This document shows positions 11,610-24,100 of a stretch of DNA of 64,000 nt, in pieces (position 1 is the first letter of the stretch; each line of letters starts with the position of its first letter). The stretch is from assembly GCA_040954595.2 (NCBI GenBank), contig CM082586.2, positions 2,356,001 to 2,420,000 of the forward strand, given 5' to 3'. Under the pieces are notes generated by a model that did not search any database, was not told where the DNA came from, and saw only the letters and a list, made by a program, of their open reading frames with translations. This DNA comes from Balanoglossus misakiensis. Its lineage: Eukaryota > Hemichordata. A program made the position numbers and the translations under genes.

Positions 11610-14600
11610 ATGGCTGGTGGTAATATGGAGGACGCGGCTGGTCACAGTGCAACTGGCGACCAGGACCAAGCGAAAGGACAGAGGTGGGTCAATTGAACAG
11701 CAGACAATACTCAGTAAGGCCTTGGTGTGAGATTCTGTATATGAATACGTGCTTCTCCCCATTCGCACACAAAAGAAATGCTGTTATTTGAACAGCGCCG
11801 TCTGAGAAAAAGGTGACCGAGTTAGGAAGCCACGGCGGAGTGTTCAATCGTGTGTTTTATACCACAAAGCTGATGACAGGGTTTTACGTGAACCTTGACG
11901 AGTTCACCGTCGGTCATTGCCGCAAACCGTGCCACAGTTTTACCAGTAGGATGACTGACAAAAATTTGACCATATTGAGAGATATTCCACGCGTGCCCAT
12001 TCAACACACATAGACATGGCCACCTTAAAGAAACAATTGGACACTGTTAAATTGTCTCGGCAAATTCCCAGCATCGATAGAAAAGACGTATCGAATCCCA
12101 CAGGATAAACGTAATTCCGCAGTTCAGAGGTCAAGAAACTCGGAAAAGTTCAACGGCAGCCAGACAACGACGCCCTATTTTAATACCGCAAAAACTTGCC
12201 ATGCAGTCGCCTATACATGTTCTGACCTCAGTTTAATGATGCCAAGAAACGATCAGTATTTACTTGATTTGACCTCATTCATTTGCGGTCAACACGCCAC
12301 CAGGGAATTAAATCCAGGGAGGTCACATGATCGAACCGCAATGAGTAACCGAACTCCTTGAATTTGCCCCCACCCTACAGGCTGAAATAACTTAAAATGT
12401 CTGGCCAAACCTATACACAGAGGGGAAGCATGTCCTGTCTATATACCAGCGATTGAATGTATGTGACTAAACAGGGATTGAACTGCAGGAAAATGAATCA
12501 GCCAAGTAATAAAAAAGAATATCTGAAACTAAAACTTTGACTAAATTAACTTTTCTATTGCGCGAATCATTTTATGTGTTTGTTTATAACTAACAGAAAC
12601 TGTTACTATTTTATCTTCTTTGTACAGGAAAAGAATTCAATTTGCTCGGTCTTTAAGTGTACAAATACCGGAAGGTCCTCCTGACTGGTGGAAATGGGTG
12701 ATAGTGGCCAGCAACTTTGTGATTATGATATTCTGCCTGGGTCTGAACTACGCCATGTGGGGCCTTGTCCTTGAACTCCAAGAGTTCTTCAACGAGTATG
12801 AGTATATCAAACCGAGCGTGGAAGTGAAATGGATAGTGTACATTAATATTTTTATGGTCAACATAACGGGTAAGAGAGGCTGAGTTTCCAACGTTCTGCC
12901 TGTCAACATTGCCGGTGTACACGGTGTAACGGCCATTGTTATTCTAATTTTCAACGATAATTAGGAATATATAAACGCACTGGTCGTGGTGATAATGTTC
13001 ATGTATATACTACACATTTTCCACACGCTAACACGCAGGCCCTTGTCTCACATTCCTTATTTTCAGCCGTGTTTTCAAGCTGGTTGGCGCATAAATTCGG
13101 GCATCGAACCACGGCTGTATCTGGCGCTATCCTGTCTACATTCGGGCTCTTTCTGTCCAGTTTCACGAAGAGCATTGGGTTCCTGTGTGTAAGCTATGGC
13201 GTTGTGACGGGTAGGTCATGCTATATCAGTTGTTAGTGACTATTTGTAGAGACTAAGTAAGCCCTATACATGTTTACAATGATGTGAAACATTAGCGGAA
13301 CGCCATGAATATTACACGATTGATCACCTATGCAAACGTTGCCATAGTTACCACGGAAAGTGGAGATATCTGGCCAATCACAGATTATGCTGGATGGCCA
13401 ATCGTAACAGTGCGCCACCACGTGGCCAATCGAGGATTCAAACACGCCATTTTAACAATACATTGGCATGTGTATAAGTTATAAGTGATTATAATCTCTT
13501 GAGAGTGGTCTAAAGAAACCACGACTTCACTAATTTTGACCAAAAAGATATTTAGCTATTCCTGCTATAAAAGCTGACTGTTTAAAAACTCTTATTTCGT
13601 CAGGTATTGGTTATGGGCTGATGTTGACTCCAAGTCTTGGCATTCTGGCTCGCTATTTTGACAAGAAGTACACTTTCGCCAACGCCATACCCTTCGTCGG
13701 GTCAAGCCTGTGCATTGTGTTTTTCCCTTACTTACTGCGCGCTGTCATGGCAACATATGGACGCAAAGGGATCTTCTTCATCCTGGCCAGCTTGAACGCT
13801 CAGACGATCTGGGTGAGTTTGTTGTACAAACCGTTCCAGAAATCTACCGCCAAAAAGAAGAAGAGGAGTGGCGGTAAGAAAAGACGCGGGAGAAATGCGA
13901 ATGATGACGACACTGACGGTAACAAGAAAGATGCAATCTCCGCCTTCAAACGTCTGTCAAAAGACCTGTTCTGTAAAAATCCTCTGTTCGTTGTCGTCAT
14001 ATGCTCCATGTTTCTGATTGGCCTGGGTCACAACACCCTGGTCCTCCATTTTGCATCTGTCGTCAAGGCAACCGGCAGTGATATGGCGAACACGACCTGG
14101 TGCATGCTGGCTTTGGGACTCTCCATGATTCTCGGCCAGATTGGGCACGGCGCCGTTTCCATGGTGAAAGTTCTCCACGGGGGCCCCGAATCAACGTACG
14201 AGCTCTTCATGTTCAGCGCATCGCAGGTGGGCGTGGCTCTGGTGGCCATGTTCAGCTCGGTGGCTGACACGCCCCCCGGACAAGTGGCCATGGCGTGTCT
14301 GATAGGCTTCTGCAGTGGGATTTATCTGCCACTCATGATTGGCATAGCTGAGCTGACCACCCATGAGAAACGACCACTCACCACAGCGCTTGGTCTTGGT
14401 CTGCCCGTGTATGGTATAGGAGCACTGATTGGCTTGTCTGTCGGAGGTAAGTCTATATTTGGTTCCTTTGGATTTGGTCAGAGTTCACCCAGGGATGTGA
14501 AAGCATTTGATTATATGTCCGTCCTTTAATCAGTTCATTTATTTATCCATCTCTCTATTTTTACAGACGTTCTCAATACTAGTGTTAAATACAACAGTTC

Positions 14601-14787
14601 TTTCTTCCTGGCCGGGGCGGCCATGATGCTCAGCGCCATCATCATGACCTACATTGTAGTGTACACCTGTTGCCGCACACGTCGAAGTTCTCTGCAATGG
14701 TCGACGAGCATCCGACGAAACTCCCGCCCAGTTTATCTGCGCAGTGCGTCTGCACCAGCTCAGGTTCAGAGGTCATCCAGCTTTTGA
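11610..14787 (+). CDS. Monocarboxylate-transporter-like MFS carrier, paralogue 3
   Basis: A 507-aa MFS carrier. Exons: 11610-11683 (MAGGNMEDAAGHSATGDQ), 12628-12869, 13067-13210, 13604-14446, 14567-14787 (TGA), phases 2-1-1-1 as in the two upstream paralogues. It is the closest of the three to canonical MCTs at TM1: PPDWWKWVIVASNFV resembles the MCT DGGWGW entry, followed by LELQEFFNEY. TM5 motif region: YFDKKYTFANAIPFVGSS. The TM6-TM7 cytoplasmic loop is longer than in the others and strongly basic (KKKKRSGGKKRRGRNAN followed by DDDTD), encoded at about 13850-13930. The tail is Arg/Ser-rich and ends QRSSSF. A possible ATTAAA lies at 14883-14888. Function inferred from family only. Confidence 0.85.
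11684..12627 (+). other. First intron of MCT-like gene 3
   Basis: Donor GTGGGT, acceptor TTTGTACAG. Several short ORFs occur on both strands but none joins the flanking exons in frame. Nothing else recognised. Confidence 0.7.
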
Positions 14788-14889
14788 CCGTTTTGATTTT
14801 ACAAATGGAAGAGGAAGTTGCATGACGGGATTTATGGTCAACGTCACACTACTTTGTTTTTCTGAGACGAATGCCGCCGCGCATTAAAA

Positions 14890-15215
14890 CAAGTCACTAT
14901 GCAATGATGTGAAGGCACGGGGAAAGTGTGTCTGTCTTGAGGGCAGCTCAAAGATATTGCTGCCCTCAGGGCCGATTCGTGGATATACACTATGCAATTC
15001 TGTATAGGCAAAGGAAATGTATGTGCGCGCCCTAGGGTAGTTTGGTAGATACAGTATACCCTATGCAATACTGTAAGCATAGTAAATGTACGTCTGCCCT
15101 GAGGGCAGCTCAGATAATTGCTACCCTCAAGGCAGATTCGTAGATATACACTATGCAATGCTGTGTAGGCATAGGAAATATATGTATGCCTGACGACAGC
15201 TCAGGCATCTCTTTC
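14890..15215. repeat. Degenerate tandem repeat, unit roughly 85-90 bases
   Basis: The block GGGCAGCTCA...TTGCTGCCCTC...GATTCGTGGATATACACTATGCAAT...GGAAATGTATGT recurs at about 14940-15025 and 15113-15185, with a more diverged copy between and fragments at both ends. ACTATGCAAT/CCTATGCAAT appears four times. The units contain an internal inverted pair (GGGCAGC/GCTGCCC). It lies just downstream of MCT-like gene 3. Confidence 0.8.
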
Positions 15216-16997
15216 CTATACCACGTTACAAAGTATTAGCCAATATTTTGTGTAGTAATACTAGTAAGATGAGAGGGCGTTGTTTGCTCACCTGATGTTA
15301 GCGGAACCAAGGTCTTGTGCACACCCAAAGAAATAGCAGTTTCTTCCAACATAGAGTCCCGTAAATATTCCTAGAGAAGTTCTCCAACTCCTAGAACAAC
15401 CGGCGATCGTCGTCAAGCTCTCCATAGTTTTATCTGTTTCGCTGTAACGTCTTTTGGCAATGAAAATATCACCGTCATCCGACACGATGCTTTCGCCATG
15501 AACGCGGTCACACGAATGAAGGGGCACGTACACGTGTATGGAAGCACCTGGTGTAGCACGTGACCACTCTCCACCAATGAAATATCTCTGTACACTTCCC
15601 ATTGGTTAATTGGCTGACAGGAAAGCAGTGTGTGCTTCGCGATTGGTCAAGCATTTAACCAGGTGTTATTGGCATATTGTAAGCCATAAAATGCAAAGCC
15701 GTGTCGTGCAATATTGAAGGCCACCCGGGCTTGCTGCCCCCCCCCCCTCAGTCGTCCAATATTTGAGCGATTGGCTTCCGTTCGTGTGTAAAATACATAC
15801 CCGTCGCTCGCTCCATATTGAATATGCAACAGACTCATGAAAATAACAAGATATGTTGCATGTAACATAATAAACACAAATAAATGAAAAGTATGCAATT
15901 CCAATTACTGAAATGTTCACTTTATTCAGGAACTAAATACAGCTTGTAAAAGGTATGTGTAAATGATCAGTACCCATATCCCAAATATTTCAGAATTTGA
16001 ATATTTTCTAGTATGAAAATATGACTTGGTTAAAAAATAGTTCTTTCATTGTTCTGCTCGTAAGGATATGTTTGTGACCAGAGAGAGAGGGATCCAGAGT
16101 GATTTGTCACTTACATCCGGGTCCCAATATCAACATCCGACGTACTATCATTCCGAAGAGTTCATTACCATACCAGATAATTATAAATACATGTAATCGA
16201 ATGAGGGGTGATTGTTCAAGGTATATCGGCTACTCTAATATTATCATGGGTACTGGACGGAGAAGATACATTACTACATTTATGAAAATAGATGACCATT
16301 TGTTTAAATACATATATTCTACTGTTCAATCCTCAGATCAAAAGAGAATTAAAGTCTAGAACCATTGCACTTTATAATCGTATTTATATATAATATAGAA
16401 ATGTGACGTATTCACATTGAATTTTTCGAAAGGATATGTTTCTTCTGTAACATGATTATAAATTTGCTTGTCATTATTGAATAGTGTATTTGTACAAATT
16501 AATTCAGGCTGAAAGATGGAGAATAAAAAGTAAATGTATTAATTGGAATGTCGATGACAAAGTTGGTTGATATAAACAGATTGTTCTGATTCATGAGCGG
16601 TGCGCTGTTTTATGAAATTTGACATTAAACTAGTATTTCCCTCACTAGTGAAGGGAGGATTGTAACAAGAACCGTATTTTAGGAAATCCAAATCTGAACT
16701 GGATTTTCGTGGACGTTGACAGCGTGACGACCTAAGACGACAGACATGCAGCCATGTTTAGGCGGCTTCTGTTTCGGCAGGAACTTCACATGCGCATGCG
16801 TCTTGAACTTTAGTCGGCCATTTTGATTGTTCGGCACACGATAGTTAAGACAACGCACAACAAAGATTCGCTGTTGCAACGTGTCGCGTAAGAACACATT
16901 TCACATACAGTACTTATCCCACCAATCGTCCCTTGTAGTCCACAACTTCACATATCACCCAAGTCACTTAGTGACCGACGACAGATACAGCATTGCA
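15216..16997. other. Intergenic region between convergent genes
   Basis: AT-rich sequence with a C10 run near 15738. Around 16740-16880 there is a GC-richer patch with TGCGCATGCG (NRF1-type) and GGCCATTTTG (YY1-type) sites, ending in a donor-like CGC|GTAAGA near 16886. This could be a minor promoter and first exon, but no coding sequence follows in phase. No gene is called. Confidence 0.4.
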
Positions 16998-17003
16998 TTT
17001 AAT
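16998..17003 (-). terminator. Possible polyA signal of the 1,701-aa gene
   Basis: ATTAAA on the minus strand 54 bases after the TAG stop at 17057-17059. It is the only polyA-like hexamer close to the stop. Confidence 0.45.
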
Positions 17004-17056
17004 GCAATGATTCGATAGTACTGATTAGTCTTTTATCCGTATTAATCACTCGAGGC

Positions 17057-18193
17057 CTATCTGTTTCTTTCCAGTGTGAGTGGGTCTTTACATATATTAT
17101 CGTGGATCTCTATAAATAGCGGTACATAGGTCAGGTAATCCAGGAAATCCACATAATTCTTCCCTTCTCGATTGAATTTGTCGACAATCTGAAAATCAGA
17201 GATAAAACAGTTTCAGTTATTTTCAAGTTCCGCTTCATTACGTTTACTCACCGGTCCAATCACTCCAAACGTGTCTGATAACAATAGGGATGGTTTGAAG
17301 TCAGGGCTTTGATGAGGGATATGGTAAGTTTGGTGCCCGGGGGTAACTGCCCTAGATCTTTCCCCATCATTGAATTTGCAGGTAATACTGCACCCCCGGG
17401 GGATGGCGTATACGTACATATTGCGTGTGCTCCTTCGTGATGCCACCAGCCGCGCATTCAATGGCCAAATTACGAATGCTGACTTCGCCTGGTCCGAAGT
17501 CCTGGTCGTCTTCTTCGTTTACGAGTAACTGAAACAGCTCCTGAAATCCGGATGAAATAAGAACTGTTGAAATCATGCTGAGAATTTGGACTGTGCTATG
17601 TCTTGTACTTGAAAGTACTGGTGGAAATTTGAACGTGATCAAGCGCACTATGCGATAAATCTTTTCTGTAACACTTCCAACCATTATTTTGAAAATAAGG
17701 AGTTTCTACCTTGGCATGATCTAGTTTGACACTGAGGGCTTCAAAGTCCAATTTATTGATGAGCTTCCGGACAAACGGACTGAAACAGAAAAGAGCAGTC
17801 CAGGTCAGATGCGTACAAATATAATTATTTTCTGGTCTTTAATATAGGGACAGTAAAACCATGACAACCATACTTACTCTAATCGTGATACTTTCTCCGA
17901 TAGAGCTGCGACTACTGTAAATAACTTGAAGTTGATTTTGGAACGCTGTGGTAACTCTAAAATCTGTAAAATTGGGATTCATAAAGAGAACATGGTTAAC
18001 AACGTCTTGTGCTTTTCATGGCGTCTCAAGGAGGAATTGGTGACTATACTCAAGTATTTTCTAAATAGCCACATGTAACTGAAAATCGAGGTCTACTCAC
18101 ATGGTAAATATATTCACATTCTTTCTCTGTTATAAGATAACCGTTGATTTGTCGAAGAGCAGGCTCCACTTCGTCCATGTCCATTTGCAAATC
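17057..18193 (-). other. EF-hand-like C-terminal module of the 1,701-aa protein
   Basis: Five short exons encode residues 1535-1701. Alternating helix-loop-helix segments are visible: MDEVEPALRQINGYLITEKE, INFKLFTVVAALSEKVSRL, VRKLINKLDFEALSVKLDHA, SIRNLAIECAAGGITKEH and KFNREGKNYVDFLDYLTYVP. The spacing and hydrophobic pattern match paired EF-hands, but the loops lack most acidic calcium ligands, so calcium binding is doubtful. The protein ends TLERNR. Confidence 0.6.
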
Positions 18194-21100
18194 CTAGAAA
18201 AATAGGCAAAACAGTATAGTATAATACGGGTACTTCTCATTAATGGCAAAGCAAGGAGTTGTCAATTTGTCGATTGAGGGCGCTTGTTGGTACAGTGGTG
18301 GAGATCTGGCGTCTTCTCGATAGTTAAATAAAATGTCAACTTCTCTTATGGAATCGTCACGATGAGAAACATGTGCATCAAAGAAATTGCTTACTGTGAC
18401 TGGGTTCATCTTCTGGTACTTGGGACTCTGTTTTCTCCGGAAGTCGGGAGATTTCGCCAGCCTCCTGTCGTCCTCAACGCGTTTCAAGGATTCGAGAATT
18501 TTGAACGTGACCTTCCTCTCCTCTGGAAAATATGAAAACCCATTTCAATCATTTCACTTTAATCTGAGTTTGGCAGCAATACTTGCTTAAATTTTGTAAT
18601 AGAAGACAATAGCTAAATGAATACTTACCGCGCAGCTCAAGAATCCGTTTGTCTGTTTCCTCTAACTTTTCCAGAGCACGCCCCAATTCTAAGTCAATTT
18701 TCTCAACTTCCGGGATTGTTTCCAACTGCAAAAATCAAGTTTTCAAATTATTCGTTCCGCACATTTGAAAATTACCAAATAGACAATTTTGTAGAACAAA
18801 ACGACAAAAACATATTTCTTTTTCAGCTTTTAACTAAACAACAGGGACTTTACGAAATAACTAGACGGTTACCATGGCGATTTGATTGCTCTCAAGTCTG
18901 CCGATGACGTAAGTGTCTGACGACGGGTCGTGTCTGGGCTTTTCGTCTTCGACTCCGCCATTTTGCAGTGCCATCATTGTGCGCACGTTACCATCTTTGT
19001 TTGGCAAGAACCGGACTGTACCGCCCGGGGAATGAGTATGATCTGAAAAGCAGAAGAAATGTTCGGTCACGTGACTATTGCAAGTAGAAATACGAGTCAG
19101 TACTGAGAGCATGAGCAGAAACTAAGCCACAGGTGGCACAGAACAAAACTAATGGGCTCCTGGCCGCCATTTTAGTTTTGTGCTGCGACATGATCCAATG
19201 CAGTGGGACTCTCCTTTTGGGTCCATTACCTTTTGCTTTCGTCGGAGAGTTGCTTTTTGTTTTGCCTTTCTTGTTTCCTTTGTTCTTCTTCACGGGAGGT
19301 TCGTAATCTTCACGTAAAACTTCAGGAAATTCCTTCCGGGCTGCACCAGCGATGAGCTTGATCCTCCGACCTTTTGGGGTAAAGGTGAAAGGTTAAAGTT
19401 CACAGGCTGAGGTATACCAAGAATGATAGAAAGACCCACACACAAAGAGTTCCTTTAAGATGCTGTACATCACAAAATAGATACATCAATTATTACATGT
19501 AAAAGCCTACCTTCCAAGTCTCTGACTTTTTTCTTCAGACTCGTAGCTTTATCTTTATTCGTCTTTAGAATGTAACTCACTTTCCCGAGTTCATCATCGG
19601 CGTCAAACTGAATGGAAAGAATAAAAGATAATGTGGTAAGATTGTTTTCAGTTTACCCAAGCTTATTGCGTACTGGCAAATTCGAAGTTTCAGATATAAT
19701 CCCATTATTGGTAACAAAATAATAACGAAACGTGTAGCATTTAAAGATAGCTTCAATGCTTACTGAACTAGAGCCGATAAAACTTGAGGATCTGCTCCAA
19801 CTGTCGTAGTCACTCGTTGGACTTTCCGGCCGAGCATCCTCTTTCGGGGCTTCGCTAAACGTGATTTTCAACGGACTGACGTAATCATCCGATTCCTCGT
19901 GAACGGTGGACGGGGCGAACGTGGATTTGAGGGAGTCCTCCTCGCGATCCGACGACGCCTTTGAGCTGGCGTACCCGGAGTCTTCAGACGCCGTGTCCGA
20001 GACCCCTAGAGATCGTCGCCCTCCTCGTAAGGACGACTTTTTGCCGTTCACCGGTATGGGTGGCTGGTCGGTCGGCAACAGCTGGTCCGGCCGGTAACCC
20101 TTCTTCTTCATCGTGTTGTTGAATACTCGCTGATACGCCGGTAATCTCTCTTTGCTGCAAGAAATTCGTAATCTGTCATTCTCAGGCGCGATTTATTTTT
20201 ATTCTTAAAATATTTCAAAGTTGCCGCATTTTTGACAGCGTTTAAACATTGTTATAACATCTGAACTCTTTGAATATTGACACGACTATGTGGTAGGACT
20301 TCTATAATGTCACGTAACAGAGACTGAACGAGCGTAGAGATTTTCAACTGTAGTTGTTTTGTTGCCAATAGCGATGAAACGCTCACGGATCAAGCTTAAT
20401 CTGCTTTGAATGGACATTCAACGGCTTAGCGATATTACGTGACTGTGAATCAAAAGTAAAAACGCAAGCCCCCAGGTAACATGAACCATATAGAGCTATA
20501 GCAGCTCTAGCGCTAAAACAAAGATGGTCCAAAACACTGAGGGTGACCAGAAATCAATCAGTTGCTTGAGTCGAATGTTCCAATTGGATATCTGCGAAAA
20601 AAAATTCTGAGCTTTGCTTTTTCCCCTGACGTTTAGACGACAAGTAGATCGTTTGCAACACTTACTGGACAATGCAGTACTTGGCCAGATAGTCCAGTGG
20701 ATCCCTAAACCTCTCGGCTCCGTCGTCAACTTTCGGCATCGGTGTCGCTTCCCCCATTCCTCTGAACTTTCGCTTCGGAGGTCTGAAATCGAGTTTATAA
20801 AAAATGGCGTCATGTAATATACAGACGACAGCTGCCAGCTCGACTGTCGGTCGGTCGACAACAGTGCTCGGCTATTTGCACTCCAAAACATTGACGTTCG
20901 TGCGAGATAGCCATCTAAACTGATCTTCGGAAATATCATCACGAACGCCTGGACAAAGCAATAGTGATTACAACTGATGCCGACCACCCGACAATAGGAC
21001 GTTTCACCTTCAGGTATTACTAAGCGATGTGTAGTGTTATTCAGTTGTTAGTTGCGTGTATTATTCATCTTCAATGACAAGCAAACAAATCAAAACTCGT

Positions 21101-24100
21101 GACGCCTTCTTTTCAAATCTTAGATGAATATAACGGACAGAGATCTTTCGCGTTGTGCGACAGTATAAAATGAACCAAGGACTAAGTGTTTACATGTACA
21201 TGTAGTGATAAAACTTGCTAAATAGGAAATGTCATGGTCGTTTTCTTTCTTTATTCGATCATTCAGTTCATTCAAAATGGCGTCTAGATTTGAATGAAGA
21301 GAGTAACCATAGATATTGTAGTCGTGAGTTGAAAATATGGTAAGAGCGAAAAAATGGTAAGAGCAAAATTAGTCGAGTCTGAGCTGGTGTTAAGGAGAAT
21401 CGATCGTAGGAATCGGTTGGCCCACTAAACTCACCGTCGCTTCCACCTGATCGGCGCCTTTGCCTTGGGCGGAGGGGGCAACTTCGCAAGCTCTACCTCG
21501 GGTAGCTCCATCGGCTGGGGCTCCGCCGGTTCTTCGGGCTCCGGGGTAGGAGGCGTCGGGGTGCGCGGCGGGGGAGGGGACTCGGGCGTCGGGAGAGGCG
21601 GCAACTCGATCGGTGTTGGTGGAAGTGGTGGTGGTGGCGTCTTCGGCTTTGGCTCGGGTTTGGGCTCGGGTTCCTTCGGAAAGATGCAAACATTGAAAGT
21701 CAATTACTCTTCAAACGTCACCCATGTCTAGTACCCATCTGATTCCACGGAAACACCGAACTGAGAGGAATTTTCGCGGTCACTGCTTAGATATAGCAGC
21801 CATGTTGAACGCATTTACAGTAAATACTTGTTGACATGGTTCCAGCCCAGTAGTGCTATTGTTCTTTTGATTTCGGACAAAGAATCTTGGACCATTGTTG
21901 CTTTAGTCGAACCAAGAGTTTACAATCTGTACCGTGTCCAGGCGGGCATAATGAAGTACAGTAAAGAATGTGTTTGACCCTTTCTCTCTTGGGTCTATGA
22001 TTTGACAATAGCGTTCGACTAAATCGGCCATACTGAAGTCAGAGCACGACAGTTACATGCTAAACCGTCAATGTGCAACGTTATTTTTTCACTATGAGGT
22101 TCAGTTGGTTCCGGTGTAACGTGCCTTACTCCGCGGAGCACGAGCAAACTGAGCAGAATTCAAGTGTCCTCACCTTGACCACAGGCACCGGTTTTTCTTC
22201 TTCTACCACCTTGGGTTTCGGCTCAATCTTGACCCTCTTCGGCTTCTCGGCTTTTTGTTTCGGCACAATCGGCTCCTTCTTCTTTTTAACTGGAGTGCAA
22301 GTTCAAGGGACGCCGTAAGTGTAAACAGTCTCAAGTGAAAAAGAGCAAGGCCGCCATCTTTTCTTTTGACGTGAGATGAAGTTCATATTATTGTACTTCT
22401 TGCACTATCTTGAATTAAACTCTTACCTGGTGGCGGAGGTTTAGGAGGAGGAGATGGTTCTCTGGGAGGAGGGGGCGTCGGTTCCTTCGGCGGAGGTGGA
22501 GGTTCTAGCAGAAGAATACAATACGAAAACTGGATTAATTACTTGTGACGTCATTATTACGCCATCTGTACACATCACAGTTAACCCGCAAAGTTACTTT
22601 CTGCACAATACGACGATGTTCACAGATATTACGACTTACATGTGACTGGACAAAACGTTGGACTACAGACAAGGAGAGAAAGCGCTTTGTGATTAGCCGC
22701 AAGAAACTGCGGTAAACAGTGCTCAACAATTGCTGAGCCAACTGATAATAGAGGGCGCTGTATCATGTAGCTTTTTCAGTTGCGAATTACTGGGACGGAC
22801 CAAGAATTCTGTCAAATGTAGCATGACGTCACAGAGGTCAACAGAGGTGACGTGTAGTAATCCAGAGTAACTTCTCTCGGTTGTTTACGAATCAGACATG
22901 AGTACATTGACATGCACATGCAGATACTGTACACAAAATGAACACCACGACGAAACACGAACTCCTCAAGACAATATACATTCCTTACTCCAACGTCTAA
23001 ACCGACGAATAACGTAAACGGGCTTGTTAATAAGGGGGTCGTGCATTAAAAGGGTGATCGACTAGGGATTGGGTGAAGCCGAGATAAGACGCTGACACCG
23101 GAACAGGTATTATACACTAGGGACGGTACAACACAAACGCGACACACGGAATATTAGGGTTAAGTTCAAGCACATGACATCTAAAACAGTTGTGCGCAGG
23201 ACGGTTACCATGTTTAAGCGGGTGTCAAAACTTACAACACATCAAATTATTTTCCACGTCACAAATATTAGATTATTTTTCACTCGACACCGGCTTACCA
23301 TCTTCTGTGACTGGTGTTACGTCCACTGTTTTTTCTTTCCCCCTTGCTTTTGGCTTTGGTGGTTTCTTACTAGCAACTTTCTTAGCCACTTTGGGCTTTT
23401 CTACTTTTTCAGGGGGAGGTTCAGCTCGAGTCGCCGCCTTGACAGGCTTTGACTTGGCTTTCGGTTTGTTCGGGGCTTTCTTTTCTTGTTGCGTCACGAG
23501 TTTTGGCTGAGAAGGAGGAGGCGGAGGAGGAGGGGGCGCGACCCCGCCCTCAGCCTTAGGGCGTGTACTTTTGACCTTCTTAACAGGTTGCTTAGCAACG
23601 ATCGGAGGAAGAGTTGGAGACTCTCGCTGAGTGATCGTCTGCGCGGGTTCTGGGAGCAAAAAGTTAAAGTTAGCAAAGAAGTTACCTTTACAGTTAATCT
23701 GTGAGAATAATGAGACATTAATAAATGGCATGCAGGGGATAATATTTACTAGAGTTAGGGAGTACTAACTCTGAGAACAGACATTTTGCCCAGAGGCAGT
23801 TGAGAACAATGCGCTTGCGTCGTTACCATGGCGTCTGATAAATCACCAAGCCCAGAGTACATTACGACTGTTCTACTTGAATAGGGCATGCAAAGAGTTA
23901 GAAATATATGAGCATAATGGTGTTAGTACATTACACTAGTTTTGTTATCGCGTGACCTGTGGCAACCCCAGGACGACAAAGCTGTCAATGATTCCCGCGA
24001 GAAAAAAAGTAACATCTGTACATTCGTGAAAAATATATACGAAATGTATATTCAGATGATTTAATAAACACGTACCTGGTGTAGGTTCCTTCGGAGGAGG

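Noticed and set aside
16745-16805. Short plus-strand ORF starting MFRRLLFRQELH
   Set aside because: Resembles a mitochondrial presequence by chance composition but ends after about 19 codons with no splice donor in frame.
21465-21731. Glycine-rich plus-strand ORF
   Set aside because: It is the antisense reading of a proline-rich exon; complementary CCN/GGN codons create it.
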